A DNA stretch of 64,000 nt from JAICWP01 sp035278025 (lineage in GTDB: Bacteria > Acidobacteriota > Terriglobia > Terriglobales > Acidobacteriaceae): NCBI GenBank assembly GCA_035278025.1, contig DATEJK010000177.1, forward strand, positions 1-64,000, written 5' to 3'. Each line of letters starts with the position of its first letter. Position 1 is the stretch's first letter. This document shows, piece after piece, positions 35,734 to 44,043 of this stretch. The position numbers were made by a program, and so were the translations under genes. Below the pieces are notes generated by a model, which ran no database searches, was not told where the DNA came from, and worked only from the letters and a program-made list of their open reading frames with translations.

Positions 35734-37005
35734 TTACCGCGTCGCAGCAGCCATTTTGGCGGAAGGGCGTGACCGCCCTCCCGGCGTTTCCACCCGGTTT
35801 CTACCTCCCGCCTTGGCCCGGTAAAGAGCTTTATCCGCGGCCGCAATCACCTGCTGAACCGTGCCCTGCTTGACGTCCGCAGGATCGGCGACTCCAATAC
35901 TGACGGTCACCGAGGTGATTTCCGCGCCGGCGGGCGGCGATTCCGCCTTGGGCTTGCGCGGTCGGGAAGCGCGCCGCTCTGAGTCGCGACGGTCTGCCCC
36001 ACGCGCCTGCCGCCGGCGATCGGGGCCACGCAAGCAAAAAACGGACTCCTGTATATCCCTCCGCAGCTCCTCCAGGTACGGCAGGGTCTCCACTGCCGGA
36101 CGGCTGCGAAACAGCACGGCAAATTCCTCGCCGCCACAACGAAAAGCTTGTCCCCCGCCGCTGACGTGCGCCAGCCGCGCCGCCACCATGCGCAATACCT
36201 CGTCCCCCGTGTCATGCCCGTAGAGATCGTTGAAAGATTTGAAATGATCAATATCCACCACGGCAATGCTGTAGGGCTCGGCCAGCGCCAGCGCGGCTTC
36301 ATTAAAAGCGCGCCTGCTGGGCAAGCCGGTAAGCTCGTCGTGATAAGCCATAAAGTAGAAGGTCTCGATAAGAGAGGCGCCCAGGATGAGCGCGCTCGTG
36401 CCCAGATAAGCCGTCGCGGCCACTCCGACTCCCCCATGGCTCAATGCCAGCCAGGCCGCCACCAGGCCCCAGAAAAAGCCGCTCTCCAGGTTCTTGCGCT
36501 GGAAGAACGCCCGCAACAGGAAAACCAACGCGGCCGCGGCGCAGAGCGCGGTAGCGGGCCAGGGCAGGCTGAAACCGTGGCTCACATGAAGCTCGCCTCC
36601 CACGCCTAGTGCGACAAAATCAATAAGCACCAGCGCGGCCCGGGGCACCATTGCATCCAGGGTAAAGCCTCGCTCCGGCAGAAATGAAAACACCAGCAGG
36701 CTGATGGGCAGCAGGAAAGCGGCGATGAGCACGCGCACATGATCGGTGCTCAGGTAAGAAGGACCGAAAGAAGCCTCTTCCACCAGCAGCAGGACCACCA
36801 ATGAAAAAAGCACTCGGGTAGAACGAAAGCGCCAGGCCAGCAGCACTCCGGCACACAAAACGATATAAAACCCGAACTGCACCCGCAGGTAGCTGGAGTG
36901 CGGCAAGGAGAGAAAACTCAAGGGCAAAGCCGCCGCCAGCAGCAAAATGCCGCCCGGCAATAATCCCAGCACCGGCGCTCTGCTGGACGATTTCAAGCCG
37001 CCCAT
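35734..37005 (-). CDS. Membrane-anchored diguanylate cyclase with Arg-rich insert
   Basis: 423 residues: about seven or eight N-terminal membrane segments (residues 8-215), then a GGDEF domain with a GGEEF motif at 291-295 and nucleotide motif DIDHFKSFNDLYGHDTGDEV. Makes c-di-GMP. An RxxD inhibitory site is not obvious. Odd: residues 326-360 are a basic low-complexity insertion (RRRQARGADRRDSERRASR) inside the domain between its last helix and strand, which should loop out. Neighbouring c-di-GMP proteins (PilZ at 44.4 kb, GGDEF-EAL at 47.3 kb) suggest local signalling. Confidence 0.9.
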   Translation of the reverse strand: MGGLKSSSRAPVLGLLPGGILLLAAALPLSFLSLPHSSYLRVQFGFYIVLCAGVLLAWRFRSTRVLFSLVVLLLVEEASFGPSYLSTDHVRVLIAAFLLPISLLVFSFLPERGFTLDAMVPRAALVLIDFVALGVGGELHVSHGFSLPWPATALCAAAALVFLLRAFFQRKNLESGFFWGLVAAWLALSHGGVGVAATAYLGTSALILGASLIETFYFMAYHDELTGLPSRRAFNEAALALAEPYSIAVVDIDHFKSFNDLYGHDTGDEVLRMVAARLAHVSGGGQAFRCGGEEFAVLFRSRPAVETLPYLEELRRDIQESVFCLRGPDRRRQARGADRRDSERRASRPRKPKAESPPAGAEITSVTVSIGVADPADVKQGTVQQVIAAADKALYRAKAGGRNRVETPGGRSRPSAKMAAATR

Positions 37006-37094
37006 CCCATCAGAAACCCCAGATTCAGCGTATCTTGCTGGCTTGGGCAGGGGGAATGACTTCCTGGATTCAGACGCTGGTCGGGCTGTAGGTC

Positions 37095-37122
37095 AAAAAA
37101 AAAAGCTGGCCTGAGGCCAGCT
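37095..37122 (-). terminator. Rho-independent terminator of the fibronectin-like gene
   Basis: On the minus strand, AGCTGGCC-TCA-GGCCAGCT followed by ten Ts; the stem begins 26 bp after the stop codon of the fibronectin-like gene at 37148. Confidence 0.85.
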
Positions 37123-37147
37123 CTGTTGCAAATGTGTGTTCAACCGC

Positions 37148-38149
37148 TCAGCGCATCGCGTCCTCGCTTTGCAGGAACGACCGCGGGTTCTGCGACAGGT
37201 ACGCCTGCACCGCGTGGTGAGTCTGCAGGAACTGGTTGAACCCCGGGTGTTGCGTCCGGTAGCGGCCGTTCACCGCCAGATTGGGATTCTTTTGCAGATC
37301 CGCCTTCACGTTGGGATGGCTCACCAGGAATTGGTGAAAGTTGCGCAGCGCCATGTCACGGCCGCGGACATCGGCGGCCTGGGCTGGAGTTGCGGCTGTA
37401 GCGGTTGCGCCTTTGGTGCGGAACGTCTGCACGCCGCTTGCCGCCTGCGTGCCCGTACCCTGCGCCTGGGTGGATTTCACCTCGTAGTAGTAAGTGGTGC
37501 CCGGTTGCAAGTTGCGCAGGTTCACGCGATGGGTTAGCCCGCCCCAACGCACCTCAGCCGTCTGGTTCAGACTTTGCGGATTGGTGCCGTATGTCAAAAT
37601 GCTGCTGGCGGGGACGTTGGTGGACCAGGCGATGGTCGCCCCCTTGGCGCTCGTTCCCTCCACCACCGGCCCATGGGTCAGCTTCACATCGGCAGCTTTT
37701 GCCGCTGTTGGCGCGGCGGCCGCCGCCCCTCCCTCGGTGCGGAAATGCTCCACCCCGCTGAGGGTTTGCGAGCCGGTGCCCAGCGCTTGCGTGGATTCCA
37801 CCCGGTAGTAGTAGGTGGTGCCGGGCTTCAGGTCATGCAGGTACACCCGGTGGGTTGTCCCTCCCCAGCGCGCTTCCGCCGCCTTGTTCAGGCTGCCGGG
37901 ATTGCTGCCGTACTTCAAAATGGTGCTGGCTTTGACATTGGTTGACCAGGCAATGGTAGCGGTCGTCGGCTTGGCTGATTCGACCACCGGGCCGTGAATG
38001 ATCTTCACTTGGGGCGCTTTTTGCGCGTGTTTTGCCTGAGCATCCTTGTCTTTATCCTTATCCTGCCTGGCCGGCCGGCTTGCCGCTTGAGCGCAGATGG
38101 CAGTTCCAAGAGCAAAGCATGCTGCAAGGCTTACAAGGCTACGTCTCAT
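37148..38149 (-). CDS. Secreted protein with two fibronectin/PAP-N-like repeats and HP/NP helices
   Basis: 333 residues from ATG 38149 (GGGAGG six bases upstream; a GTG two codons earlier is possible). Signal peptide, then a basic stretch and two about 90-residue copies of a purple-acid-phosphatase N-terminal/fibronectin III module (TTATIAWSTNVKASTILKYG and GATIAWSTNVPASSILTYG; both end with PGTTYYYxVxSTQA). No phosphatase catalytic domain. The last 75 residues form a helical repeat with HP and NP elements (FLVSHPNVKADLQKNP; QFLQTHHAVQAYLSQNP). Suggests a surface adhesion or scaffold protein; unrecognised overall. Confidence 0.8.
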   Translation of the reverse strand: MRRSLVSLAACFALGTAICAQAASRPARQDKDKDKDAQAKHAQKAPQVKIIHGPVVESAKPTTATIAWSTNVKASTILKYGSNPGSLNKAAEARWGGTTHRVYLHDLKPGTTYYYRVESTQALGTGSQTLSGVEHFRTEGGAAAAAPTAAKAADVKLTHGPVVEGTSAKGATIAWSTNVPASSILTYGTNPQSLNQTAEVRWGGLTHRVNLRNLQPGTTYYYEVKSTQAQGTGTQAASGVQTFRTKGATATAATPAQAADVRGRDMALRNFHQFLVSHPNVKADLQKNPNLAVNGRYRTQHPGFNQFLQTHHAVQAYLSQNPRSFLQSEDAMR

Positions 38150-38493
38150 TGCCACCTCCCTTTGCAGGTGAATACTGAATCACAATAATTGCTTATTAAG
38201 ATGCCAACCCGGGCCCCGGAAGTGGTCAGCCGGGACAGAGCACCGGCACAACAGAGCAGCCGGAATCTCCGCGCAGTGGTATAAGTAGCGTGCGGGTCGC
38301 GGCAACCCGAATCGTCGCTGCTGCTGGACGGTAGCGAAAAAGTCACTAATTATGTCAGCCGCGGTATGCAGGGTCTGGTATATATTTGGCGACGAGACGT
38401 GTCGGTACCCGTGCTGCCTTCTCGACACTCTCATTCCAGGTACGCGGGGTTGCAGCTACCATCGGTTACTCCATCCAGGGTGGAAAGACGCGT
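38150..38493. other. Divergent intergenic region
   Basis: 344 bp between the fibronectin-like gene (minus) and the small HTH gene (plus). AT-rich segments at 38176-38200 and near 38340-38395 (TATATATTTGG) may be promoters; no motif is strong enough to assign. Confidence 0.45.
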
Positions 38494-38751
38494 ATGGCAT
38501 ACATGAATCGAAAAGCAGGACGGGGGATGCGCGAACTCCGTGATCAGCTGGGCCTTACCATGCGCGATGTCCATCGTGTGACCAGGAAAGTCGGCAAACA
38601 GCGGCACAACAGCGACTACATCGTTTCCCCCAGCCGGCTCTCCGATATTGAGAAGCATGGGCACACGCCTAATCTGTACCGTCTGCATGCTCTTGCGCTG
38701 GCTTACCGTTGCAAGGTGGCCAAGCTGCTCAAACTCTACGGAATCAGCTGA
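38494..38751 (+). CDS. Small Cro/C1-type HTH protein
   Basis: 85 residues from ATG 38494; a longer frame to 38386 is not conserved-looking. HTH elements: MRELRDQLGLTMRDVHRVTR and SPSRLSDIEKHGHTPNLYR, with ALAYRCKVAKLLKLYGIS as the last helix. This small type is widespread in Acidobacteriota in my recollection. No effector domain. Possibly transcribed with trmJ, which starts 55 bp on. Confidence 0.72.
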   Translation: MAYMNRKAGRGMRELRDQLGLTMRDVHRVTRKVGKQRHNSDYIVSPSRLSDIEKHGHTPNLYRLHALALAYRCKVAKLLKLYGIS

Positions 38752-38806
38752 GCGGCGACGAGCTCGGGAAAGACGGCAATACGCAGAGGTGTCCTAAAAT
38801 AGGCGC

Positions 38807-39541
38807 TTGCCGCTTGCCTCCGAATTCGGCCGCCTGCGCGTGGTTCTGGTGGCCACGCGCAATCCCCTCAACCTGGGAGCGGCCGCGCGCGCCATGAGTA
38901 ACTTCGGCTTCTTGCGCCTGCGCGTGGTGAATCCCTATCAGATAGCTTTTCGCGAGGCCCGCTCGGCGGTGGGAGCGGAGGTCTTGCTGCGCCAGGCTGA
39001 GGAATATACGAACGTCGCCCAGGCCGTCGCCGACTGCACCCTCGTGGTAGGCACCACCTCCGGCGCGCGCCGCGATTTGACTCAGCCTCCGCGAGGCCTG
39101 CACGAAGCAGCGCGCGAACTTCGCCGGCAACTGCTGTCCGGAGCAGTGGCGCTGCTGTTTGGTTCCGAGAAGCGCGGCCTCTCCAATGAGGACATGAGCC
39201 ACTGTCACTGGCTGCTGCGTATTCCCACCCGTGCTCAACATCCTTCCATGAACCTGGGACAGGCGGTGGCCGTCTGCCTCTACGAACTGGCGCGCCTGCC
39301 CGCCTCCACGCCGGCCGCAGAGGCGCCGAAACTCGCCACCGCCGGACAGTTGGAACGCGTTACCGCCCTGCTGTTTCAGGCGCTGGATGCCAGTGGCTAC
39401 GTAAAGCCGAGCACCTCCGCTTCCACCGAACAGAAGGTGCGGCGCCTGGTGCGGCGCCTGGAAATGCCCGCCGACGACATTGAGATCTGGCTGGGCATGC
39501 TGCGGCAAATAGCGTGGAAACTGGCAAGGAATCGAACTTGA
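38807..39541 (+). CDS. trmJ: SpoU-class tRNA/rRNA 2'-O-methyltransferase, TrmJ-like
   Basis: 244 residues from TTG 38807. SPOUT motifs: VVLVATRNPLNLGAAARAMS (motif 1), ALLFGSEKRGLSNEDM (motif 2) and HPSMNLGQAVAVCLYELAR (motif 3), plus a C-terminal extension, as in TrmJ, which methylates the ribose at position 32 of tRNA. The final residues ARNRT and stop are encoded by a copy of the 101-bp repeat that also contains the 3' end of the downstream tRNA-Arg, so the original C-terminus was probably altered. Confidence 0.88.
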   Translation: MPLASEFGRLRVVLVATRNPLNLGAAARAMSNFGFLRLRVVNPYQIAFREARSAVGAEVLLRQAEEYTNVAQAVADCTLVVGTTSGARRDLTQPPRGLHEAARELRRQLLSGAVALLFGSEKRGLSNEDMSHCHWLLRIPTRAQHPSMNLGQAVAVCLYELARLPASTPAAEAPKLATAGQLERVTALLFQALDASGYVKPSTSASTEQKVRRLVRRLEMPADDIEIWLGMLRQIAWKLARNRT

Positions 39542-39728
39542 GGCGTTTTGCGGGCGTGAGCGCAGCGGAAGCCCGCAGCCGAAATCCTGAGCGCAGCGAA
39601 GGACCTCGGGTTTCTGGTAGGCGCGGCAGGAATCGAACTTGAGCCGTTTTGCGGGCGTGAGCGCAGCGGAAGCCCGCAGCCGAAATCCTGAGCGTAGCGA
39701 AGGACCTCGGGTTTCTGGTAGGCGCGGC
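39527..39728. repeat. 101-bp tandem repeat derived from the tRNA-Arg 3' end
   Basis: Two copies (39527-39627 and 39628-39728), offset exactly 101 bp, nearly identical (GCGTTTT/CCGTTTT; GCAGCG/GTAGCG). Each starts AGGAATCGAAC, which also occurs in the T-arm of the true tRNA-Arg at 39729, and each contains a family A core CCTGAGCG..GCGAAGGACCT. Thus the unit carries the tRNA 3' end plus an intergenic repeat. Confidence 0.9.
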
Positions 39729-39792
39729 AGGAATCGAACCTGCAACCCTGGGATTAGAAATCCCATGCTCTGTCCAATTGAGCTACGCGCCC
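39716..39792 (-). tRNA. tRNA-Arg (anticodon UCU)
   Basis: 77 nt with encoded CCA. Acceptor GGGCGCG pairs with CGCGCCT (one G-U), D-stem GCTC/GAGC, anticodon stem TGGGA/TCCCA with loop TTTCTAA (anticodon TCT), T-stem GCAGG/CCTGC with TTCGATT. Its 3' end has been duplicated into the flanking repeat. Confidence 0.96.
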
Positions 39793-40064
39793 ATGTTGCA
39801 AGGCAACGTCCTCATTTTATAAAACCAGGCAAAGATATGGGAACTGGATCGTTTGGCAACCGGTCATCGCAGCTTTCATGCCCCGGCAATTGCCTTTACC
39901 GGTGACACCTCTCGCTTTATCCTCTCTGCTTCTTTCTTGCGCCTCAGATCACAAGGTGCGAGTGGGTGCGGTTCCTGAACTTCGAAACCATTTGGAAGCT
40001 GAAAGGCTGGCCCGCTCTCCTCCGCAGCCAGCCCTGAATTGACCTTCCACCTACGGAGAGTGAG

Positions 40065-40832
40065 CTAGATACAGAACTTCCGGCGCACCCCACCGGCCAA
40101 GCCCAGAAGCCCGGCGCCCATCAGCAGCATACTGGATGGCTCCGGCACCGCGTTCAAGACCGCGCTTGCCAGCAGGAAGTCATTGTTGGTGTAGTGGTGG
40201 CCGCTCCAGTCATAGGGTTGGAACACCAGATAGCTGCTGTTGGCGAATCCCGCCAGAAGCCCGGAGAACTGGATGCTCGGTTCCACTGAGGATGTGCTGC
40301 CAAAGCAGGTGCTCGCTCCGCCGCCTCCGGCCACGAAATCGCAAATTAGCGTCCGCGGGCCGCTGGGGTCGCCGCTGGCACTGGCCCAAAGTATTCCTCG
40401 TTCCAGCGGAGCCGTGCCTCCGTCGTTGTTGTCTAAAGAGGACAGTTGCACGGAAGTCCAGTCGTAACCTGCAGGCAACTGCAACACGATCAACTCAGGG
40501 CTGATTTCATTGGAAAGCTCGTTCCAATCCCCATTCCCCGACGAGCCCGAAGTCCCGCACTTCGTGCCCTCGTTGGGATTGCAGACGCCTAACCCATGAT
40601 CATCTGATTCATTCCGGCCCCACAATACAACCCCGGTCTGCGACCAGGCGCTTCCGTTGTAGTAGTAGCCGTTGGCTACGATAAGACCGCCAAAGGTCCT
40701 CGTTGGCCCCGGCGGCGAAAATGGACCGGAGACCGCGGGCACAAAGGAAATCGTGGTGCCAAAGGCTGTCCCCAACATCAAAACCACGCCAATTGACAGC
40801 AATGCCAGTCTTGAAATTCTTCCCAAATTCAT
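40065..40832 (-). CDS. PEP-CTERM sorting domain protein
   Basis: 255 residues from ATG 40832 (MNLGRISRLALLSIGVV, a signal peptide); the frame extends to 41000 but without support. A beta-rich central part (GYYYNGSAWSQTGVVLWG; LQLPAGYDWTSVQLSSLDNN) ends in a classical sorting signal: VPEPSS, hydrophobic MLLMGAGLLGLAGG, then basic RRK. Exosortase (XrtA-like) would cleave it at the envelope; none is in the window, but the polysaccharide locus at 59-64 kb is the expected context. Upstream lie a candidate sigma-54 promoter and a dyad. Confidence 0.9.
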   Translation of the reverse strand: MNLGRISRLALLSIGVVLMLGTAFGTTISFVPAVSGPFSPPGPTRTFGGLIVANGYYYNGSAWSQTGVVLWGRNESDDHGLGVCNPNEGTKCGTSGSSGNGDWNELSNEISPELIVLQLPAGYDWTSVQLSSLDNNDGGTAPLERGILWASASGDPSGPRTLICDFVAGGGGASTCFGSTSSVEPSIQFSGLLAGFANSSYLVFQPYDWSGHHYTNNDFLLASAVLNAVPEPSSMLLMGAGLLGLAGGVRRKFCI

Positions 40833-40939
40833 GTTTCGCCCCAACCTCCCCAGGTGCAAGTTCCTGCGCATTCCGCAGATGCCGCCTTCCCCGAATGCCG
40901 CTCTGGGCGCGGCAATCCGCCAATTCGAGCAGCTAAGAT

Positions 40940-40955
40940 TGCAAATGCCGGGCCA
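40940..40955 (-). promoter_or_regulatory. Candidate sigma-54 (-24/-12) promoter of the PEP-CTERM gene
   Basis: On the minus strand TGGCCCGGCATTTGCA matches consensus TGGCACG-N4-TTGCW at all but one of the fixed positions, with GG and GC exactly 10 bp apart. Predicted start is near 40928, giving a leader of about 96 nt to the ATG at 40832. Confidence 0.55.
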
Positions 40956-41054
40956 TTCGCGATTCAGCCCCAAGCCGCACGTTGCGCTTTCATTCCCCAT
41001 CAGTTACAGGGATCTAGTCGCGGCGGGCCGATGAACGAGCGCGGCGCGCGGTTT

Positions 41055-41089
41055 GCAAGTTGCTGCATTTATGTTGCAGTGCAACTTGT
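41055..41089. promoter_or_regulatory. Dyad upstream of the candidate sigma-54 promoter
   Basis: CAAGTTG-CTGCA ... TGCAG-TG-CAACTTG forms a 12-bp interrupted palindrome with a 7-nt centre. Its centre is about 140 bp upstream of the predicted start, the usual place of an enhancer-binding site. Remaining bases between 40833 and 41468 (636 bp) show no gene I can support. Confidence 0.5.
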
Positions 41090-41468
41090 CCCCTGGCCGG
41101 CTGCGAGGGGGGGAAGCAAGGGCGCGGCGAGACTCTGGCAGCGGCAAACAATTGCGAGGAAGTTGTAATTCGAAAACAGGTGCGTGGTATCAGCCGCCAG
41201 CGCCCCCTGTGCCTCGGCTCACATCCGCGGCCACAAAACCATCGTTTACTCTCCCTGCGCTCGTATGAATCACTATGAGACAACCACCGCCCAGGTTCTA
41301 AGGTTTTGCGCCTATACCCTGCCCCGATTCCACTGATATCCGCTAAGAACTGTTCCCGTTCGCGCTCGGCTCTGTAATAATCCGCCCATTCCCTCTGCCA
41401 CGTTCCGGGGTGGGTGTTCCGAGTTTGCGGACCATGCGGGCATGGTTGCGCCCGGCAGGAAGTTTATT

Positions 41469-41849
41469 GTGTCGCGAAAGGTACTGTTGTGTGTGGATGA
41501 CCGGCTAGCTTCGCTGGAGGTCCGCAGATTGATCCTGGAGCACGAGGGATACGAAGTCCTCACCGCCAGCGATGGGACCGCAGGCTTGGAATTGTTTGCT
41601 GCCCGCCCCGTGGACCTGGTGTTGCTCGATTATCAAATGCCCGCGCCTAACGGCGCGGAAGTAGCAAGAAAAATGCGCGCCATTAAACCGCAAGTGCCAG
41701 TGATTATGCTCTCCGCCTATTTTGAGCCCCCCGCGGATGCGGCCGGCTTCATTGATGCCTATGTGACCAAGGGAGAAAATCCCCGCGTTCTTCTTGAGCA
41801 CATTTCCCGGCTCATCCGGAAAGGCGACCCTGCCGCGCCCGCGGACTAG
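41469..41849 (+). CDS. Single-domain response regulator (CheY-like receiver)
   Basis: 126 residues from GTG 41469 with AGGAAG eight bases upstream; a longer frame from 41442 is not needed. Receiver motifs: LLCVDDR (acidic pair), VDLVLLDYQMPAPNG (phosphoacceptor Asp), VIMLSAY (Ser) and VTKGENPR (conserved Lys). No output domain, so it acts through protein contacts or as a phosphate relay. No kinase is adjacent; partner unknown. Its stop overlaps the convergent next gene by 4 bp. Confidence 0.88.
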   Translation: MSRKVLLCVDDRLASLEVRRLILEHEGYEVLTASDGTAGLELFAARPVDLVLLDYQMPAPNGAEVARKMRAIKPQVPVIMLSAYFEPPADAAGFIDAYVTKGENPRVLLEHISRLIRKGDPAAPAD

Positions 41850-42091
41850 GCCCCGGTGCGGGCCCCGCCCAGAACCGCATCCATAAAATCGCGATCGTAA
41901 CCGATGTGCTCCACCTCTTCGGATTCGCTGAGTGGTTGGATGAACTCGAAGCGCACGCTAACCCCGCAAATGCGGCACTTGGGAAATGCTTCCCCCGCCT
42001 GCAGGATGGAAAGGTGATTCTGGCGGTGGCTCTTGTGCGTGACGCGGTATACCCCGGCGCGTGCCACCTTTTCACCCGCCGACATTTGCAT
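41846..42091 (-). CDS. Small zinc-ribbon-like protein of unknown function
   Basis: 81 residues from ATG 42091 (MQMSAGEKVARAGVYRVTHK); the frame extends further upstream without support. One CRIC pair (KCRICGVSVRFEFIQPLS) could bind metal with two His residues in HKSHRQNH. This GxYRVxH...C..C pattern occurs in small uncharacterised bacterial proteins. Acidic C-terminus. Convergent with the response regulator. Confidence 0.6.
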   Translation of the reverse strand: MQMSAGEKVARAGVYRVTHKSHRQNHLSILQAGEAFPKCRICGVSVRFEFIQPLSESEEVEHIGYDRDFMDAVLGGARTGA

Positions 42092-42301
42092 CACGCGCCT
42101 CCATTGCCCTGGGGAACTGCAAGATAACCGTTCCCCCATCAAAGCAAAATGGCACGGAGGTGCCACAGTTGAGGAAAACCTTCGCCGCCCGCGCAGAAAA
42201 ATTCTCCGCAACGTGAGCAATACCTTTATTTGCGCTTAATCTGCCGGCTTGTGCGCTTGATCTTCTCGTCCCCTGTAACCTCTGTGGTGGAAGAAGGGAA
42301 G

Positions 42302-42907
42302 TCATTGCCGGGCGCGAACTGATTCCGCGGCGGAGAGCTGCAACAACGCATTGGCCACCAGTTGCAGCGCGATGCCCCAGCGCTCCTGCGCCTGCGTTTC
42401 CTGTTCGCCGTAGCCGGAAAGATAGAAGGTGAGGTAAAAGCCCTCGCGCCCAGGATCAGGGTGTGACTCGCCGCGGTAATAACAGCGGCGAACCACGAAA
42501 TCGGCAGCCGCCGGAATCTCCGGAGCGCGCTGCAGCAGGCGCGCTATTTTTTTGCCCAGGTCCTCCATCTCGGCGAAGCCATAACGCGGCCCCTCCGCCA
42601 CCGGGGCCAGGTCAATGTAGGATTCGTACTTCACATCCGCGCCGAATATTTCGTCGTCGGCATCCATCTGCCGTGTGCTCCAGGTGTCGCATTTGGCGGT
42701 CTGCAGCAGCGATTGCGGAGAATTGATGGCGGCGAGAAACTCCGCCAGCGGCTCATTATCCTGCGTCTCCACTATGTGTGGCAGAAGCTCGGGATGGGAG
42801 CGCAGGTCATAGTACTGCACCCGCGGGTCGGAGGATGTCCAGGGCAACTGCAGCGTGGGATCGTCGGCGCCCAATTCAACGGAAAATTCGGCCTGCACGT
42901 AATCCAT
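42302..42907 (-). CDS. Conserved acidic protein, unknown function
   Basis: 201 residues from ATG 42907; the frame extends 17 codons into the upstream hydrolase stop region. Acidic and soluble, with no signal peptide. Segments such as FSVELGADDPTLQLPWTS, FLAAINSPQSLLQTAKCDTW and FVVRRCYYRGESHPDPGREG do not call a family I know. It starts 28 bp after the hydrolase gene and is likely cotranscribed. Confidence 0.65.
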   Translation of the reverse strand: MDYVQAEFSVELGADDPTLQLPWTSSDPRVQYYDLRSHPELLPHIVETQDNEPLAEFLAAINSPQSLLQTAKCDTWSTRQMDADDEIFGADVKYESYIDLAPVAEGPRYGFAEMEDLGKKIARLLQRAPEIPAAADFVVRRCYYRGESHPDPGREGFYLTFYLSGYGEQETQAQERWGIALQLVANALLQLSAAESVRARQ

Positions 42908-42935
42908 CCTAAATGAAGCGCGAATTGGCCGGAGC

Positions 42936-43997
42936 TCAGAAGCGCGCCAGGAACTCAATCACGGTGCGCTCCGCCCAGCGCCCGTCATATCCGTCGGGGT
43001 CGGCCAGAAAGGCGCAGTGGCCGCCGTGCTCGGTCTCTAGGTAACGCACGTGAGGGTTCGCCTCCAGCCTGGCCTTGGTTTGGGGAAGGATGTGGATGAA
43101 GGGATCGTCGCTGGAGTGAATGAGCAGCGCCGGAACCGCAATGCGCTCCACCACCCGCGCGGCGCTGGCCTTTGCATAATAATCGTCCGCGCCGGCGAAG
43201 CCGCAATAATAGGCGGTGATGCGGTCATCAAACTGGCGCAGCGTCCACACCCGGCGCAGGCGCTGCATCTCATAGCGGTTGGGATAAAGCCCTGCTTTGC
43301 GCCGCAAACGCCGGCGCAGGTTCCACAGAAAATACTGCTCGTAAGCCCAGTTTTGCGGATGATGCAGAGCCGCGGCGGAGGGCGCCAGGTCCACCGCCGG
43401 CGAAACCGCGCACACGGCGCGCAACTGCGGCGGGGCTTCCCTGCCCCATTCGCCCGCCAGCTTCAAAACCAGATTGCCGCCCATGGAAAATCCCAGCAGG
43501 GCCAGGCGCGGCAAATTTTCCTCCGCCAATAGAGCGCGCGCGATGAAGCCGACATCGGCGGAAAGCCCGGAGTGGTACAGAGTGGGCCCCAGCGCTTCTG
43601 TGCCGCCGCAGTTGCGCATATTCATTCGCACCACATTCATGCCGGCAGCCAGCGCCTTCGCCGTGGAGCCCAGAACGTACTGTGATTCGCTGGAACCTTC
43701 CAGGCCATGCACAATGAGCAGGGTAAGCGCCTGCCCCCGCTCCTCCTGCCAATGGCAGCGGCACAGCACCTGGACTTCCGGCTCAACCTGGAACAGCCGC
43801 TTCTCGGCGGCCGGCAGGTGAATACGGCGAATCAGAAACTGGCTGGCCAGAGTCTGGCGGTGAGGCCCGCGCAAACCCCGCCGCGGGCGGAATGGCGCCC
43901 AGGGCACATTAAGGAATGGATCGCTCGCGCGCAGTGCTTCAGCTGGCAGCGGGCGCGCGGTCAAATGGGATGGCAAGACCTGCGGCGCTTCATCCAT
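42936..43997 (-). CDS. Alpha/beta hydrolase, YheT-like
   Basis: 353 residues. The N-terminus GLRGPHRQTLASQFLIRR is the YheT/ABHD signature; nucleophile Ser is in ALLGFSMGGNLVLKLAGEWG; oxyanion/His region SDDPFIHILPQTK and ETEHGGHCAFL complete the triad (Asp and His). Likely an esterase or lipase-like enzyme. Cotranscribed with the following gene. No signal peptide. Confidence 0.88.
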   Translation of the reverse strand: MDEAPQVLPSHLTARPLPAEALRASDPFLNVPWAPFRPRRGLRGPHRQTLASQFLIRRIHLPAAEKRLFQVEPEVQVLCRCHWQEERGQALTLLIVHGLEGSSESQYVLGSTAKALAAGMNVVRMNMRNCGGTEALGPTLYHSGLSADVGFIARALLAEENLPRLALLGFSMGGNLVLKLAGEWGREAPPQLRAVCAVSPAVDLAPSAAALHHPQNWAYEQYFLWNLRRRLRRKAGLYPNRYEMQRLRRVWTLRQFDDRITAYYCGFAGADDYYAKASAARVVERIAVPALLIHSSDDPFIHILPQTKARLEANPHVRYLETEHGGHCAFLADPDGYDGRWAERTVIEFLARF

Positions 43998-44043
43998 ATT
44001 TTAATTTCCCGCGTTCCCCCTTAAAATATAGCTGGAGTTGTTT

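Noticed and set aside
39527..39728. Additional tRNA genes suggested by the repeated AGGAATCGAAC motif
   Set aside because: Only the 3' end (T-arm and acceptor) is present in the repeats; D-arm and anticodon arm are missing.
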